In this document: positions 1 to 13,545 of the stretch, piece after piece
Numbering within the stretch: the stretch's first letter is position 1
How the letters are laid out: every line of letters starts with the position of its first letter
Assembly (NCBI GenBank): GCA_035582835.1
Contig: JAYKAV010002925.1
Coordinates: forward strand, 625,812 to 689,811
Length of the DNA: 64,000 nt
From: Phoebastria nigripes
Lineage: Eukaryota > Chordata > Aves > Procellariiformes > Diomedeidae
Reading direction: 5' to 3'
Notes under the pieces: generated by a model
What the model was told of the DNA's origin: nothing
Seen by the model: the letters and a program-made list of their open reading frames with translations, nothing else
The model's database searches: none
Program-made: the position numbers and the translations under genes

Positions 1-3000
1 TGTTTAACATAAGCAATCTAACTCCAATCCAAATGCTGACACAAAAGGCAGCAGATGTGGTCCCAGAGGTTGGGTGTCTGAGGACAGATGGTCCGAGTTT
101 GTCCAAGGATGACTGAGGCACCTGTGGGTGAACTTTAGGAAAACATTAGGATAATAGATTTTCCTGTTCAAAATCACCCTTCCCTGTGGTGACCCTCCCT
201 CTTGCTTCTTCAAGACTCTTGGACATGCTCCTTATCTCCTGAGAGTCTCATCAGACTGCTGCCTGCTCTCTCCATCCCCATGCACCTTCAGCAGCTGTGT
301 CTGCAGCAGCAGGCTCAGGCTCATTTGCCTCCGTCTGAGAAACTCTTAAACTAGTGCTTACGGTAGACCTCCCTCTTGTACAATCTTCACTGCAGCACTG
401 GAGATGTCTGTAGAGATAGGCATCTCTACAGTTAGGTTAACAACTGAGTAGAAGTTTTTGAGAAACCTAGGTTTTGTCTAAATTTCTTCTGATATGTTTT
501 AGTCTTTTTTTTTTTTTTTTTAAACAGAACCCTTGTCCTCTTCAGCTGTATCCTCATAAAGCAAATTCTCAAGGAATGAGTGAGAGAAAGGATTTTGAGG
601 GGAATTACTTATTTCTGTCCTTGTAAACTGTGCCAGTGAAAAATACCAACCCCTCTCACTGCTTCTGTTTCTCTCCTTCAGGAATCCTGCTTTCAAGATG
701 TGAACATCGGGCTCTCAGGGACACAGACTCTTTTATACAGCTCTGGAAAGTTCTGATCAGTAAAGCATTTAAGCACTTACTTACATTTAATCATGTCATT
801 TTTACAGACTTACCATTTGTTGTCTTTTGAACCACAGTACTCAACACCTTGAAGAACTGTACTCTAAGTGCATCAAGTGCACTTGGACTTGCTCAATGAG
901 TTATTGGATGTATGGTCCTCTGAAAACACAAAAGGAAGGTCGTTAAATCGATGTGCCACACTTGCTAAGTAGTATGTTAACTTCAGTGGTCTCTTTGCAT
1001 TTCCATTTGAAGTGTTACCGTCTGCCTGCTGAGCCTTTTCCTACTTTATAGTTATAGTAGTCATATCTTGTCCTAAAGTGAACTAGACTTTACTGTGCAT
1101 TGTTAAAAATCTTTCACAACAGAGGCTGCTGAAACTCAGTTGTGAATGGTAAGATTCATGTATGTGATTTGTCCAGTTTTTAAAGCATTTGAGCGTCCTT
1201 TGGCATGAAAACCACTCTACAAATGTAAGATCATTATGATTGTGACTTGTCTCCTTGGAGAGAGAAAAATGTGACTGCTCTAACAAATCTTAGCAGCATC
1301 CTCATCCCATTGAAGCCTTAGGTTTTGTTCATTCAAGTCACAAATTTCTGAGCAGAAGTGGAAATAATAGGATACTGATAGCAAATTGGCTTTTTCCACA
1401 TCATGACTATAAATAAGTTACCTAAGCCAACTTTTCTAATCCAATTTCAGTATAAAAGTTTACACCTAAGTTCAATGGAAGGAATGATGCAGACGTCATG
1501 CAGAGTAAGAGTGGCTATTGTTCCTTAATGCTGTTCTTTGATTAATACTTAGATCCCATATCTTAAAATAACGAACATTTCACACAGATTCAGAGTTACA
1601 AAGAAGGCGGATACATAAACTTTAGATTGTAAAACCTACATCAAGGGGGGAAAAAAATCACTAGCAGGACAAGAGGCATGCTAATAATAAGGCAATGTAT
1701 TTGTAGAAATTCTTTTGTCTTCTAAACAAGTTTTTGCTTCTGATAGATTCATACCTCTTCTTATATTCTCCTTTCTTTTATTTTTTTTTCCATAAAATTA
1801 ATATTTACAATGCTATATTTGCGAAGATATATCTTTATGAAGCAAGAGAGATTGTAGGTGAGGCGGTTGTGGAAGATTAGGTCAGCTACTGAAGTAACTG
1901 AAGTAACAAAATGTGCTTTAGGTGACCAGTCACACAAGTTCAGGCACTGAAACACGCACGTGAAACACATGGAGAAAATGTTGATGAGCATCCCAGAAGC
2001 CGAAGTTGGTTTTCACAAAGCATTTCTTGAAGAATTTCAAACAGAAAACATTTTTCTTAAAAACTGCTGTTTGTCAAAGTACATCTTTTATCACTTATGA
2101 ATGTAGAACACTTTTTACTTACATGCAAGTACCGATGGGGTGCTGTAGTCTCTGGTCTTGCAGTGAAATGCTCACAGTAAGACCCTGCTTATTGCTATGG
2201 ACCAAACATATGGTGGAACTTCAGGAGCTACTCACCACATTTGTTGTCAGTCTTGTCCTCTCCCTGTTATTTCACATTCCTTCCACAACGGGAAGAATGG
2301 GTGACACAGATTTGATTTTTCACCTGAATATTTTCCTATTTGTAGCTGGTTTGTGTGATTGAGGTAAATAGATTAGCTGGGGATTTGGCCTAGAATATGA
2401 TGTAACATGTGTAACTACTGTCAGAATTCCCTTTTGAAAAGCATATTACATATATGTTGTTATGTAGTAGAATTTATAACACAGATGAACTTTTCCTGGA
2501 AATCTATTTTCCTTCTCTTTAAGACAATTACTTATTTGAAATGCATATTTTTTCCTTTTTCTTCATTAATCCTGCAGTTGAATTGTTAAAAACTCACAGC
2601 TATTAAATTTCTCCCGACTCCTACACATTAGTAAGATCAAAGCATTTAGCATGATGAAACCCAAATTGAGAACCAAAAAACTTCATGTACTAATGAAAAA
2701 TATACCTTATGTTTGTATATTTTCTAAAATCAAAACTATACAGCAGTGATGTATCTAATTGAATGTCACAATATCAGTAATTGTGCTGTCTGTGAAAGAA
2801 ATTTGTTCCAAAGTCAATGTGTCACCTTGCTGTCAAATAATCCCATAGATTACCATAAACAGAGCTAGCGAAATTGTACTGTGACTGAAAAGATATGTGA
2901 TGTGAATCCTAGTCATTACCAAAGACATGACTTCCATTGTAATTATCTGCCTATCACAATAGCTTCCTTCCGCCAGCTCTTGCTTACCCGCTGCCACACA

Positions 3001-3299
3001 AACTCATTAACATTTTTGTCGATGCAGTACCATTTGTACAGTTAACCTTTGTGCAAAGTGGGGTCATTTCTTCATTATGATGGATTCTGTAATACCACAA
3101 CAACTTGCACTGAGGATTAATATTTCTCTTTTCTTCATTTATGGTTAAATTAGAAATTAGTCTAACACCTGGGTTCCATTATACTGAGTTGCCTTGTCAT
3201 CTGTGGAAAATGCAATTTGGTTTACAGGTAGCTTCAGTGTTCTCCATCTAAGAAGGGATTACTGCTGTTGCTCAAAGCTACTTTTAAGGGCAGATAAAT
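1..3299. other. Gene-free AT-rich unique sequence
   Basis: I see no recognisable gene or known repeat here. There is a poly-T run near 506-521 and a short tandem duplication (actgaagta twice) near 1890. A strong acceptor-like pyrimidine tract ends in CAG at about 681 and is followed by some 24 open codons and a stop, but no recognisable protein. Open frames are short and look like chance. Confidence 0.6.
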
Positions 3300-3332
3300 C
3301 CATCAAAAAACATTTTAGCTGTTTTTTGATGG
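3300..3332. repeat. Perfect 12-bp inverted repeat (hairpin)
   Basis: The arms CCATCAAAAAAC (3300-3311) and GTTTTTTGATGG (3321-3332) are exact reverse complements around a 9-base loop. The flanks are AT-rich and add no clear pairing, so it is too short for a normal pre-miRNA. It could be the remnant of a small inverted-repeat transposon or a chance hairpin. Confidence 0.85.
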
Positions 3333-5268
3333 AAAATAAAATATTTTTCAAAGTAAATTAAAGAATTATGGTTTTCACTTTTAGATATCAAACTTTAGAA
3401 ACTGCAAAAGTCTTGCTATATCTAGACTTTATAACAAAAAAGTTACAATCACTTTTCTAGATGACAGATTGATTTTATATCAATATTTCAAATTCATAGT
3501 AGGAATCTTAAGTTTTTACTTCATTTTTATGGTCTGCAAACATAGCCTCTTGTTGCATTTGTTGGACCATTGTAAACTATGAACGATTTCTGCAATACCT
3601 ATAGAACACTTTCCGTAAGTAGCTACTTGATCCTTGTAAATTTAGATTAGAATTATTACTGCCTGACAGTTTTAAGATTGAAAGTAAATAANTTTTTTAA
3701 ATTCACCAGTGCTGAGAAATATAAAGAGAGGGTTAATGCTAGCCAGAGGAAATCTATTATGTTTCAGGTCTTGGGTGGATCTGTAGATGATAAATCTGGC
3801 ATTTCATCTAGCCATTTCGTGAAGATTATTAGGCATCTGGTATTCGAATTAACCCTACACTTCTCACAGTGATGTGGTTTGTGAAGCTGAAGGTGAACAT
3901 GCTGCTTATTCTACATTTATGAGTTCTCTCCCTCGCATGTAACAGACACCGNGCTGCTTTCTTGCCGATCGTGTCTCTTCCTCTCCTGAGAGCTCAGACT
4001 CTTTGCCACCTCCTGTTCTTCCCACTATCCCATTCCTAAAACCTGCTTAATCCCTTTTTCTGTCCTATTTCTGCCCCACATCAGTTCCTTTTTAATTCTT
4101 TCCTAACGTTGCCTGGAGTATCTGCCTTCACTTTACTGTGCAAATTTCTAGTCCCAGTTGATGCAGCAGCAGGGAGGCAGGTCTCTCACAGACTGCATAT
4201 TGGAGATAGAAGAGGACTCTAGGCAGCAATGGGGTGTGTTAGGTCAGGATGCGTTTTGCACACTGATCAGAAGAGCTCTGTTAAAATCCAGAGTGTGAAA
4301 TTTGCCAGATGATAGTTCAGCAGGGGAGTTTGATACAATGCAGTGTGATCTGAGGCAACTGCCATGACACAAAATGAAAATAAGCTCTGGTGGATTTTCA
4401 TGAGATATAGTTACAAAACATGCACTTAACTCTGTGACCTTGTAGACCTGCAATACAGTATCGACATTGCTAGTATCTGGCCACAGGCTTTGAACTGAGT
4501 TTGGAAGGCCCAGGACAGAGGTGTGTCAGGCTTGCCCTGTCTGAACTATTTTTGTTTTACTTGTGTTAGCTTTAACAGCAATTTTCCTAATGACTAGGTG
4601 GTTGTCACTAGTTTGTTCTACTTTCCTTTATCTTTGTAGAGTATGATCATAGTTTTATTGAGATAACAATAATAAGCAGTTGTTCTATGTAGAATGAGGT
4701 ATTCATGACTGCCATAAAGATGTAGTATACAGAAATACCAGCCTGGTAGGATAGCAGCAGCATCGAGAAGTGGAGACAGAGGATGTGGCACAGAGGGCAG
4801 ACATGGGATGATAAGAGATGGGCACAGGCTGGCACTGGAGACCCCAAGGCTATAAACAACTCACCAGTGGTCAGCTAAAGAAAGGAAGACCTGGAGCTGG
4901 ACAAAACTGCTTTTAGGAATAACAAAGAGAACAATTAAATACTATCTGACATAGGTAAAAGGCACCGTATATAGTAAATTGGGCTGTAACATGGAGCTTC
5001 AGATCAGTGGAGAAAGAACAAAGCGTAAAATTGTGTTAGCAAACATATAAAAACGTCCCCAGGTATATCGTAGAGCGAGGAAGAAGATACCACCAACATG
5101 AACATCATATTCCTCCCGGTGAAGGACTCCAGATACTGACATTCATCATAACACCCACCACTGCCACCAGGCTGAAACCGCTGACCTCAGGACCTGCAGG
5201 AGCAGGGAGAGGGTGCGTATAACACTAGGAAAAGGGGTAGAAACTAAGTGTATAAAAATATTAACGAC
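3333..5268. other. Gene-free sequence with pyrimidine-rich stretch
   Basis: No gene is visible. Between about 3920 and 4130 the plus strand is strongly pyrimidine-rich (many tcc, ctt and ccc runs) and faintly resembles the longer tract at 47390-47640. The rest is unremarkable AT-rich sequence. Confidence 0.55.
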
Positions 5269-5313
5269 ATTATTATTATTACTACTACTACTACTACTAC
5301 AACAACAACAACA
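5269..5313. repeat. Compound trinucleotide microsatellite (ATT/ACT/AAC)
   Basis: Successive blocks of ATT, ACT and AAC units sit next to one another, each block differing from the last by one base per unit. This is typical of a microsatellite that has acquired and then expanded point changes. Confidence 0.95.
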
Positions 5314-8300
5314 GAGACTTTTCCCAATAGAAAAGTAGTCTTTCTGTTTCTGCAATAATTAGGTCTAAAACCAATAATGTTTCTTGGATTACACTGTTAT
5401 GGTTTTGAGCAAATTCTTGGCTTTACATATAAAATGTGTTTTCCCTTTGCTTGCAGACAAAATTTTGAGCACAGCAACACTAATTACTGGAAATGGAAAA
5501 AGATCATAGCCAGAATTCAAGGAACTAAAGAAGTTTTGTCCCCTTATTCCTGTAGCTTGCTAAACTTTCAGAAGCCCTTCCACAGACTAGCTTCAAGTGG
5601 AGGGACAGAACCTTTTTCCATGGGTGGTCCATTTGCTGCGGCACACTGCATTTTTATTAACCCGTACTGTATTGATCAACCATAACCTCACTAGGGCCAT
5701 ACATCCTCATTCAAAACCATACTCACGTGAGCACCTGAAACCCAAGGAAATCACCTGGATTTAGGTATACATTTTCTTAAAATCGGGCCTATCGTCTCAT
5801 GCAGGTTATTCATACTTCTAGGAAAGGAGCATTTTGTCTTTTGTGTAATAAGGTGAATGTCTCAAGCGTGTGGTTGTTCTCAGCCAGAAAATAGATATGG
5901 ACTGACACAACTACTGGTCATTTTTCAATACGGGCCTTAGTATATCTTTGAAATGCTATATAATGGATGCGTTCACTTGGGTATTTTGAAATAAATGAGA
6001 CAGAAACAGAAGAAGGAATATTTTATGTGCTATGTTTATATGAAAACAAGAAATGTATCCTATTTCTTGTATAATAAGGCTCCTATTATGGAAGGTTTTC
6101 AAGATCTTCCTGAGCATTTGCACCTAGGGTGGAAAGCAGTCATTCAGTGCCTGGAAAATTCAGCTTTAGGAGTACGGCAGTAACTTTTCACAATGAAATG
6201 GAACAAAAATACTCATAATTGCAGGTGAAAAGAAATCTTAATTGCTTCTGATTAAGGGAAGAAAAGTAAAGTAGATTAATCAAGAGAAAGACATAAAAAC
6301 ATTTTATTGCATAGACAGTTTGAAACACTTTATAATTATGGGTGCAAGGGTTAAACCAGATAACATACATTTTAAATAGGTGCTACAGCAACATGTCAAA
6401 TATGTCCATATTTGCATATACTTTATTTTAAAAACATGCCAGCACTGCCTCATATATTCAGAGCCTGGCAAGTGGAAGTCAAAGAGGTCACCTGTACAGC
6501 TGGTGCAGGTAATGGAACTCCCATCAGGCAGATTTAGAAACTCTGAAGAAATGTGCTGAACACAACACTCCATCTGTTTGTAACCTATTGAGACAAACAT
6601 GCAATTTACATGCTTTAAAAAATAGATGTTATATCTTTTTTTATGTTACCATATTTTGTGTGCGCTCTAATACATTTCAATGTGTGTCATTTATTTGGAG
6701 AAGATATTAATATGCACATAAATACCTAAGTCATGTATACTAGTGTGTTATGGGGTTTGCCATCCTAGTTCTGCTTCTGATAAAGAAAATAGGAAGCATC
6801 ATAGTGATCTTAATGGTTAACCTAACAAAACAAATGCTGAGAAATATTTTACGGCTATACTGTGCCAGGTGGTTGTTACTAAGACCTGTCTAAGAGTGAA
6901 CACTAAACGAAATGATAAAATCAATCTGAAAAGGTGAAACAATAAGCATGGTAAGCATAAGACAAATACGTGAGAGAGACATAACGGGCCAAATTCTTCT
7001 CTTAGACAGCCATGAAGAGCTTTAGCTAGATGCTATGTAGTAATTTTGCCACAGAACAGAATTGATGGCAATGTTTCTTGTACCTACTTTAACTTTTAAC
7101 TACTTTTTTACTCAATAGTGAGAACCACAATAGCTTGAGACAATGACTGAATACAAGATTTTTTATTGTACAGTAATTACTGAGCTGCTGCTTCGTAGTG
7201 CATCCTGCCTGTGACTTTACAGTGATCCTATCCAGGTTGCCTCAGGAGCGATGAGGGAATATGCACCTGCTAATGTTACTGCTTTGGCAGTAGCTGATTG
7301 CTTTTATGTCTCACCTCCTGCGCTCCTACCAGATTTAGCCATTTTCTCTGGGATTTCTGGGTGCCCAGCAGTCCACTCAAAACAGTAGCAGGACAAATGA
7401 CAGCTGTCTATGTTCAGGTCATCTATATTTTGCATGCTTGGTTCGTCCAATCGACTGCCCTTGGGTACGCACTTGCATTGTGAACGTGTTGACCACTGCG
7501 TAGGTGTCATAGAGCCCGTCTGCTCACACATTGTGGATCTGCTAAAACTGTCCTGTACTAGACTTGTTAGACATGTGCTGATTAGCTGCACAGAGCACCC
7601 ACATACCACTCAGGATGTCCAAGCATATCCATACTTTAACTTGTGTAACAAATCAGAAAGGAAGTGGACAAATTCATGCCATAACAATACGGTGCAAGTT
7701 AGTCCCCTTTTCTACTTCAGTCTTTTCCCTGGCTGATGTGTTGAATAACGGGATATTGCAGGTAACATCAGATTTTATTGCGATACACTTATTTGAAAGA
7801 TACTTAGGGGTCTATGTGGAGAAGAGGAGGGCTGTGCCATCAGGTCTGCAAGATGCACACACTGAACTTTGAACCCTGAGTTTTTGGGAGGTGCATTGTC
7901 TGGTGTGGCTGAACTGAGAGCCTGGGCGTGCTAAGGAGGCTGCTGGAGGAACTGGATCCATGACTGGACTCTGAGGTACAGCTGGCAACCTCTGTTCTGT
8001 GGTAGTGGATGCCTCTAAAATGTTGAGCGGGCAGTCCCATCCAGCGTGATTCACTGAGGAAATATGGCTTATGAGTCCATGCTGTTAATGTGACTGTCCA
8101 TCCATCCTATACATTTCCCATGTTCCCAAAAAGTCCAGGAGAGGGAGAGAACTGAGAACACCAGAAGTGGCTGAGAATGAATCTGGGTGGGTGACAGAAA
8201 AGTGGAGGTATTACACCGAAGGCCTGAGGGTGCTGTAGTGGTGCTGATGGTAGAAGATGAAGAAGCTGAGAGTATTGTGATGAAGGGAGGAGGGAGTAAA

Positions 8301-9229
8301 AGGTTCATGGAAAATGTGGGGAGATGTAGATCTGTTGTTGTGTATTGTAAAGGACATGACAAATTCTTTGGAAACCAGGCTTCAGCCACTGTGTGCTTTC
8401 CATTAGTTATTTTCTTGCTTTACAGACCTTTCCGCTTCACTGTTTATGCATATGATGTCTTAATTAAGTGAACGCTTAGTGTCATGTGAATATACAAAGT
8501 GGCTAGGACTTCAGCCCTTGTCAGTAGTATCTTCTGATTATGCTTTGTTCATTTAATAACTGGATGAGTAAATTTCTTGTCACCAATAAGTTAAATGTTC
8601 CCACCAATTTGTCTTTCTTCATGGCATCAAGAAAATAATGGATAAAAGAAATACTCTCAATGTCAAACACTTGCAATTTGTATTTGTTCGTGCATATCAG
8701 ATCTCTTCTTTTAAGAGTATCTTTTTAAGACTATCTATCTGAAAGATTTGCCAGTAATTTACTATTGAGATAAAAAGCATAAATGAAGAAGATAGTTAAT
8801 AATGCAGTATTACCTGCCGTGTACAGGGGTTTAAGAAACATTAAGATGGAGTAGGAATAATTCAGATATGAACCGTGTTACTTGATCCCAAAACTCTTAG
8901 CTCAACACAAATAACAGCACAGCTTGTGTTGTGTTTAGCCTGTACTTAGCCCATTTCTGACACAAAATTTACATCTGTTTTTCTACCCTTCATAAAAGTG
9001 GATGATAAGTGTTACTTCACTGAATTTATTAGGTAAATTCGGAAGTGTTTCTGAGATCCTCCTTANGTTAGAGTGCCTCTCAAAGATGATCCACTGGGCA
9101 CTCACTGTAATTGTTTCCTCTTTTTTTTTTAAAGCAAAATTGTGTCACAGGAAAGATCAATAAAAACAATCTTCTCATATACTGATAGGCACAGTGTATA
9201 CTTCACCCTCCAAAAACTGATTCTTGGGA
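5314..9229. other. Gene-free AT-rich sequence
   Basis: No gene is recognised. A good acceptor-like tract ends in TTGCAG near 5456 and opens into a frame running to 5685, but there is no usable donor and no known protein. Opposite-strand frames of 80-106 codons around 7304-8389 overlap in several phases and show no domain, so I treat them as chance. Confidence 0.55.
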
Positions 9230-9428
9230 GGCAGGATGCTTTAGTAACCAAGGGGTGAGGATGTGGGCTCCAGCTGCGCTGCTACCATGGCCCGGCTCTG
9301 CAGATGGGGGCAAGGTGATGGCATTCTCTCTGCGCTTCTATTTCCCCAGCAAAGGGAGAGCATAATGATGCATAACTACCTTTTGAACTGTAGATGAAAC
9401 ATGCTGTGAAAGTGTTCATTATTAGTTA
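9230..9428 (+). repeat. Probable MIR-type SINE (ancient, tRNA-derived)
   Basis: The segment follows the order of the MIR consensus as I remember it. There is a tRNA-like head (gctttagtaaccaagg, then gtgggctcc), the landmark cccggctctgca at about 9290-9302, a core tail with ctctctgcgcttc and tttcccc, then cataatgatgcataactacc. It ends with tgaaagtgttcattatta, matching the usual MIR 3' end. The copy is old, with many substitutions and a gap after cggctctgca. MIR elements predate amniotes and occur in birds at low copy number. A chance match is possible, but collinearity over about 200 bases favours MIR. Confidence 0.5.
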
Positions 9429-11089
9429 AAAGAGAGTCATATCTTTAAAAGTGAATCTTCTTTCCTAAACCTGAAGTTTAATTAGTGAAAGAAAGAAACA
9501 TGATTTTTACCCTTGTCTGTGATTTCTTGGAGACTTGCTATGGGCATATTACTTTATTTGGAAAAATTTTGAAGAAATAAGACAGGTTTTATATAATTGA
9601 TGTAATATGGCAAAACATTCCTAGTATTCAGTTAAAGAATCTGTAAATCCCAGTTTATAAAAACTGGTTATGAGGAAAATACATCCCAAGATATTTTAAA
9701 ACCCACTCTTGGCATGAAAAATTCATTTAACAGAACTATTCAGTTATTGTGTGATAATTAGATAAGTGGACTTGGAGAGAGGAAATGTTTTTATTTATGT
9801 TACAAGAGGAATTTGTTTATAGACGAATGAATACATGTGTATATATGTGTGTATAAATACACTTATGTATGTATGTTGCTATTTGCAACATAATCAAAGC
9901 GCAAGCTGATCCTTTTCTGCTACCAAGCAAGCATTTTGGGACTCTTAGGCTCAGTCATTCATATGAGATGTGGAACCTTTGTAAAGACAGCTTCGCTGAG
10001 TGTGAGATTTGAACAACAGTGTGGTTACGAAATGCTTCAAGCTGAGGTGTCTTCAGGGATAAAAGCAAACTGACAAACACATGCTCACCATTTTCAAAAG
10101 CTTTTACTATTACTATTAGGAATATGCTAATATTCCTACTTCATGCAAACATCGTGTAACTAGTGAATCTCAACTCTACATTCATTGTTGTGATGGTGTG
10201 TCAAGAGTTTATTGTCATCTTATCCTCTCTTAGGTCCAAGAAATATTAGAAACTCAGGGGTGTCAGTAGAGCATGGTAAGAAGGAAGTTACTCGTGTCGC
10301 TCATTAAGTGTAGAATGAACTAGAATTTTTTGAATGTCATAGAGGAGATTAGGGAAAGAGAACAATACTACTCTCTTATATTCAATTCATTATTGACTTA
10401 TTAACATATATGCTAATTGAAAAGGGTACTACTTGTAATAACTCTGTAGATCAGATGTATCTTAGTTAGAAAAGTCAAAGGTGAAGAGATGACCTTATTC
10501 AAGTTAGAAATAAAAATTCTTAAGGACTTTAGTGAAACCCAATAATTCACTTTAAATAGGAATAACAGTGTACCAATTTTATATTAGAAAATAATCACAG
10601 TTCTCATATGTTAGTGTAATACATAAGATAGCAAAAAAAGTAATTTAAGATACATATCCAACAGTCATACTTACTTCACATTTTCTCACCAAATTGATTT
10701 TTATATCCTCTATAAAACCATATCTTAATCTGAGGATAATTAATGTCTTTAATACCTTTCACTCTCCCTGTGAAAAACTCTTCTAAAATATCATTTGCAA
10801 ACTGTGTTCCTACTACTACCTTCAAATATTTTCTTTAGTAAAAAAAAAAAAAAAATAAAAATTAGATAATTCTCTTGGGGGAGAAAGGGAATATAATTCA
10901 CATTTAAATGAAATGTCTTGTTACTGGCATTGCCTTGTGTATGTTTTTGGTCCAGAGTAAAATACTGGCACTCCTCTCATATCAAAGAGATATTTCTATG
11001 CAAGAGTTTCAAATCAATAGCACAATGTCACCATTTTTAAAACTGTCCTTTACTATATTATATGTACCTTTTATTTTATATGCAGGCAT
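9429..11089. other. Gene-free AT-rich sequence
   Basis: No gene is seen. It holds a small perfect hairpin at about 10117-10138 (TAGGAATAT, loop gcta, ATATTCCTA), TG/TA-rich simple sequence near 9835-9880 and a poly-A run near 10838-10856. Confidence 0.6.
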
Positions 11090-11131
11090 GCGCACGCACG
11101 CACACACACTCTCTCCCCCTCCCACACACAG
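11090..11131. repeat. CA-rich simple repeat
   Basis: A run of gcacgcacg, then cacacacactc, then cccacacacaca forms an imperfect CA microsatellite. The short frames read through it on both strands (His/Thr or Cys/Val-rich) are artefacts. Confidence 0.9.
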
Positions 11132-13138
11132 ATACATAAATATACATACCCACATAAGGTCTTTATAATATCGAATTGGGAGTTGGACTGAAGCTTTAAC
11201 TTGTAATACTAACGCTGCAAGATTTTGAACAAGTGCTTTTGCATTTTGCAATTTTGATATGAAACAGAAGTTTTTGTTGATAGTTTTAATAGGAAAATAA
11301 AGGATACTATTTCTGTGTCTGCTACATAGGACTCTGGTCTGAGTAAATTGTTAACAGAAGCATCTGACTAAACACTCAGTGAAGTTGACACTACCTCCTT
11401 GAAATCTGAATATATCCAGGCAATATGCCTAGAACATTTGCCTTGGCTCCATCCCAGTTGTTGTCATACACTATATCTAACTTCTTGATGTTAATTTTGC
11501 CTTTGGAGGGGAGTAACATGGGGAAATCAGCCAAATGCTCCTCAAGACTCTGCTACTCTTCTTGGGTTTGACTTCCTACTGCATGGAGAGAAAAAAAGAA
11601 ATTATCAACCACAAACACGCATCATCCATGGTAATAAAATAAATTATTAGTTGCAAAATATTTCCATAATTTTATTCTATTCATCTCTTTATGATCAGAG
11701 CACCAAAATACTTAACGTTGTTGACCTAATTCTTAGTCACTTAATTTATTCACACTGGAATAAATAGCTAAATTAGAAATACTAAGGTGGATAATACTGT
11801 ATTGATTAGAAATTGGATGGGATGGAGCTCAACCATCAATTATAGCAAAGGCATTAAAAAAAAATGTTTTAGTGTTTTTTTTCTCTCGGGAACAAAAAGG
11901 CTTTGTGATACATACTAGCCTGATCTGCCACTGGTACAAGAAAGCAAATGTAAGGTCTACGTTCCAGGTAGTGGTGACTTTCGCTTTTGGATCTTAAAAC
12001 CTCTGTTACATGCAGGGGTGACACATAACTTGCACAACTAATTTATAATCCTTTAATCCTCAGATATTTTTCTCATCCTTGGAAATTGAGTGTTAGATCA
12101 ATCTCTAGTCTATACTTGCTCAAATATTGTTTAGTTGACCTTTCTTTCACACATTACTTATCTGAAGATTATGCTGAATGTATGTTCTTGACAAGGAGTT
12201 GCAACAGAAACACTTATAATGGCCAGATATCCCAAATATCTTGTCATTTTCCACATAAAATGCAAAAATCAACAAGCATTGCGGCAGAACTACTCTTTCG
12301 TCTTCAGTGTGATATTTCAAGGTCAGAAAAAGTCACGTTAATGGGGCAATTTAGCACGTAATAGATAGTGCATTGCTATTGCATGTGTTATATTTCTTCT
12401 ACTATCTGGATTTCGGTTTGCTGTGTTTTCAATCCCACCTTTCTATGAATAGTAATGTTCAGGTTTTTAAAATGAAGAAAGATGACTGTATAACTATGTT
12501 TTCACTTCAATACTACCAATCATGTAAAGTATAATGTTATACTTCTCATACTGTTTTTTCATTTTTTGTTATAACATCTGAAAACAGAATATATCAAGGC
12601 AGCCTTTCAAACACTGGAAAAAAAAATGTATATATTGACAATATTTGCAGATGTACAAATTTTGCCCAGCAGTTACACAGCATTTGATGGCAAAAATGTT
12701 GCTGACTGAAACACGGAGGACTAAACTTGCAACTCTTACATAAGACTTTTGTTTAAACTCATAGGCTTTCTCTTGAGAAAATTGAGCAATATTTGGCCAT
12801 AGAACTGAGCTGAAGGATGACACCATTTGACAGTTCCCTACTTGCCAAGTTAGCTAATTGTAGATGTGGTCTAAGTCCTATGTACGAATACTTACTGGTA
12901 AGAACTGCCTACTCCTTAGGACATATCTCCTAAACCTGATAACCTTGTTTGCAATTAGTTAACCTGTGAATGGCAAGCAGGACCTGTTCTGCGAAGGTGG
13001 GTGCCTTCTCCCTGCTTAAAGCACTGCTGTTACTCTCTCAGTGGACACTGCAGCAGTTGCCAGAGCCGCCTCAAAAGTTCAGCATTAACAGTAACAGTGT
13101 CATTATGTCACTTTTGGCACAGTAACTCATAGATTAGA
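11132..13138. other. Gene-free AT-rich sequence
   Basis: No gene or repeat is recognised. Open frames reach about 90 codons (12086-12361) and show no domain or convincing splice signals. Confidence 0.6.
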
Positions 13139-13545
13139 TTATTCTGCCCCATCATGTTAAACAGGAGTGGACCCAGTACTGGCCCCTGGGGTACACCGCT
13201 AGTGACTGGCCTCCAGCTAGACTTTGCACCACTGATCACCACCCTCTGGGCCTGGCCACTCAGTCAGTTTTCAGTCCACCTCACTGCTCAGCCAGCCCAT
13301 ACTTCAATAGCTTCTCTATGAGGATCTTACGGGAGACAGTGTCAAGGGCCTTACTGAAGTCCAGGTAAACAATATCCACTGCTCTCCCCTCATCTACCAG
13401 GCCAGTCATTTCATCTTAGAACTTTATCAAGTTGGTCAAGTATGACTTCTCCTTGGTGAATCCATGCTGACTACTCCTGATGATTTTGTCGTTCTTAATG
13501 TGCCTGGAAATGGTTTCCAGGATTAGCTGCTCCATCAAGTCCCAG
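13139..13545 (-). mobile_element. CR1 LINE internal fragment (reverse-transcriptase region)
   Basis: Read on the minus strand this is a piece of CR1 ORF2. It includes [16 protein letters not shown] residues, then a VTSGVPQG stretch at about 13183-13205 followed by a [12 protein letters not shown] run. GVPQG is the conserved motif ahead of the catalytic strand in non-LTR reverse transcriptases. The minus-strand 5' end lies near 13545. The 3' end stops just after LLFN, before the catalytic FADD box, so the normal CR1 3' UTR is missing. The fragment was therefore cut by deletion or insertion after it arrived, because CR1 copies normally keep their 3' end. It is not functional. Confidence 0.88.

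Noticed and set aside
5434..5685. Exon after the strong acceptor TTGCTTGCAG
   Set aside because: Open frame continues to a stop with no polyadenylation signal or donor, and the peptide is not protein-like enough to support.
7304..8389. Cluster of overlapping frames on both strands
   Set aside because: No domain, no splice signals that join them, and frames overlap in conflicting phases.
11009..11251. Minus-strand 80-codon frame
   Set aside because: Runs through the CA microsatellite; Cys/Val-rich part is the repeat.
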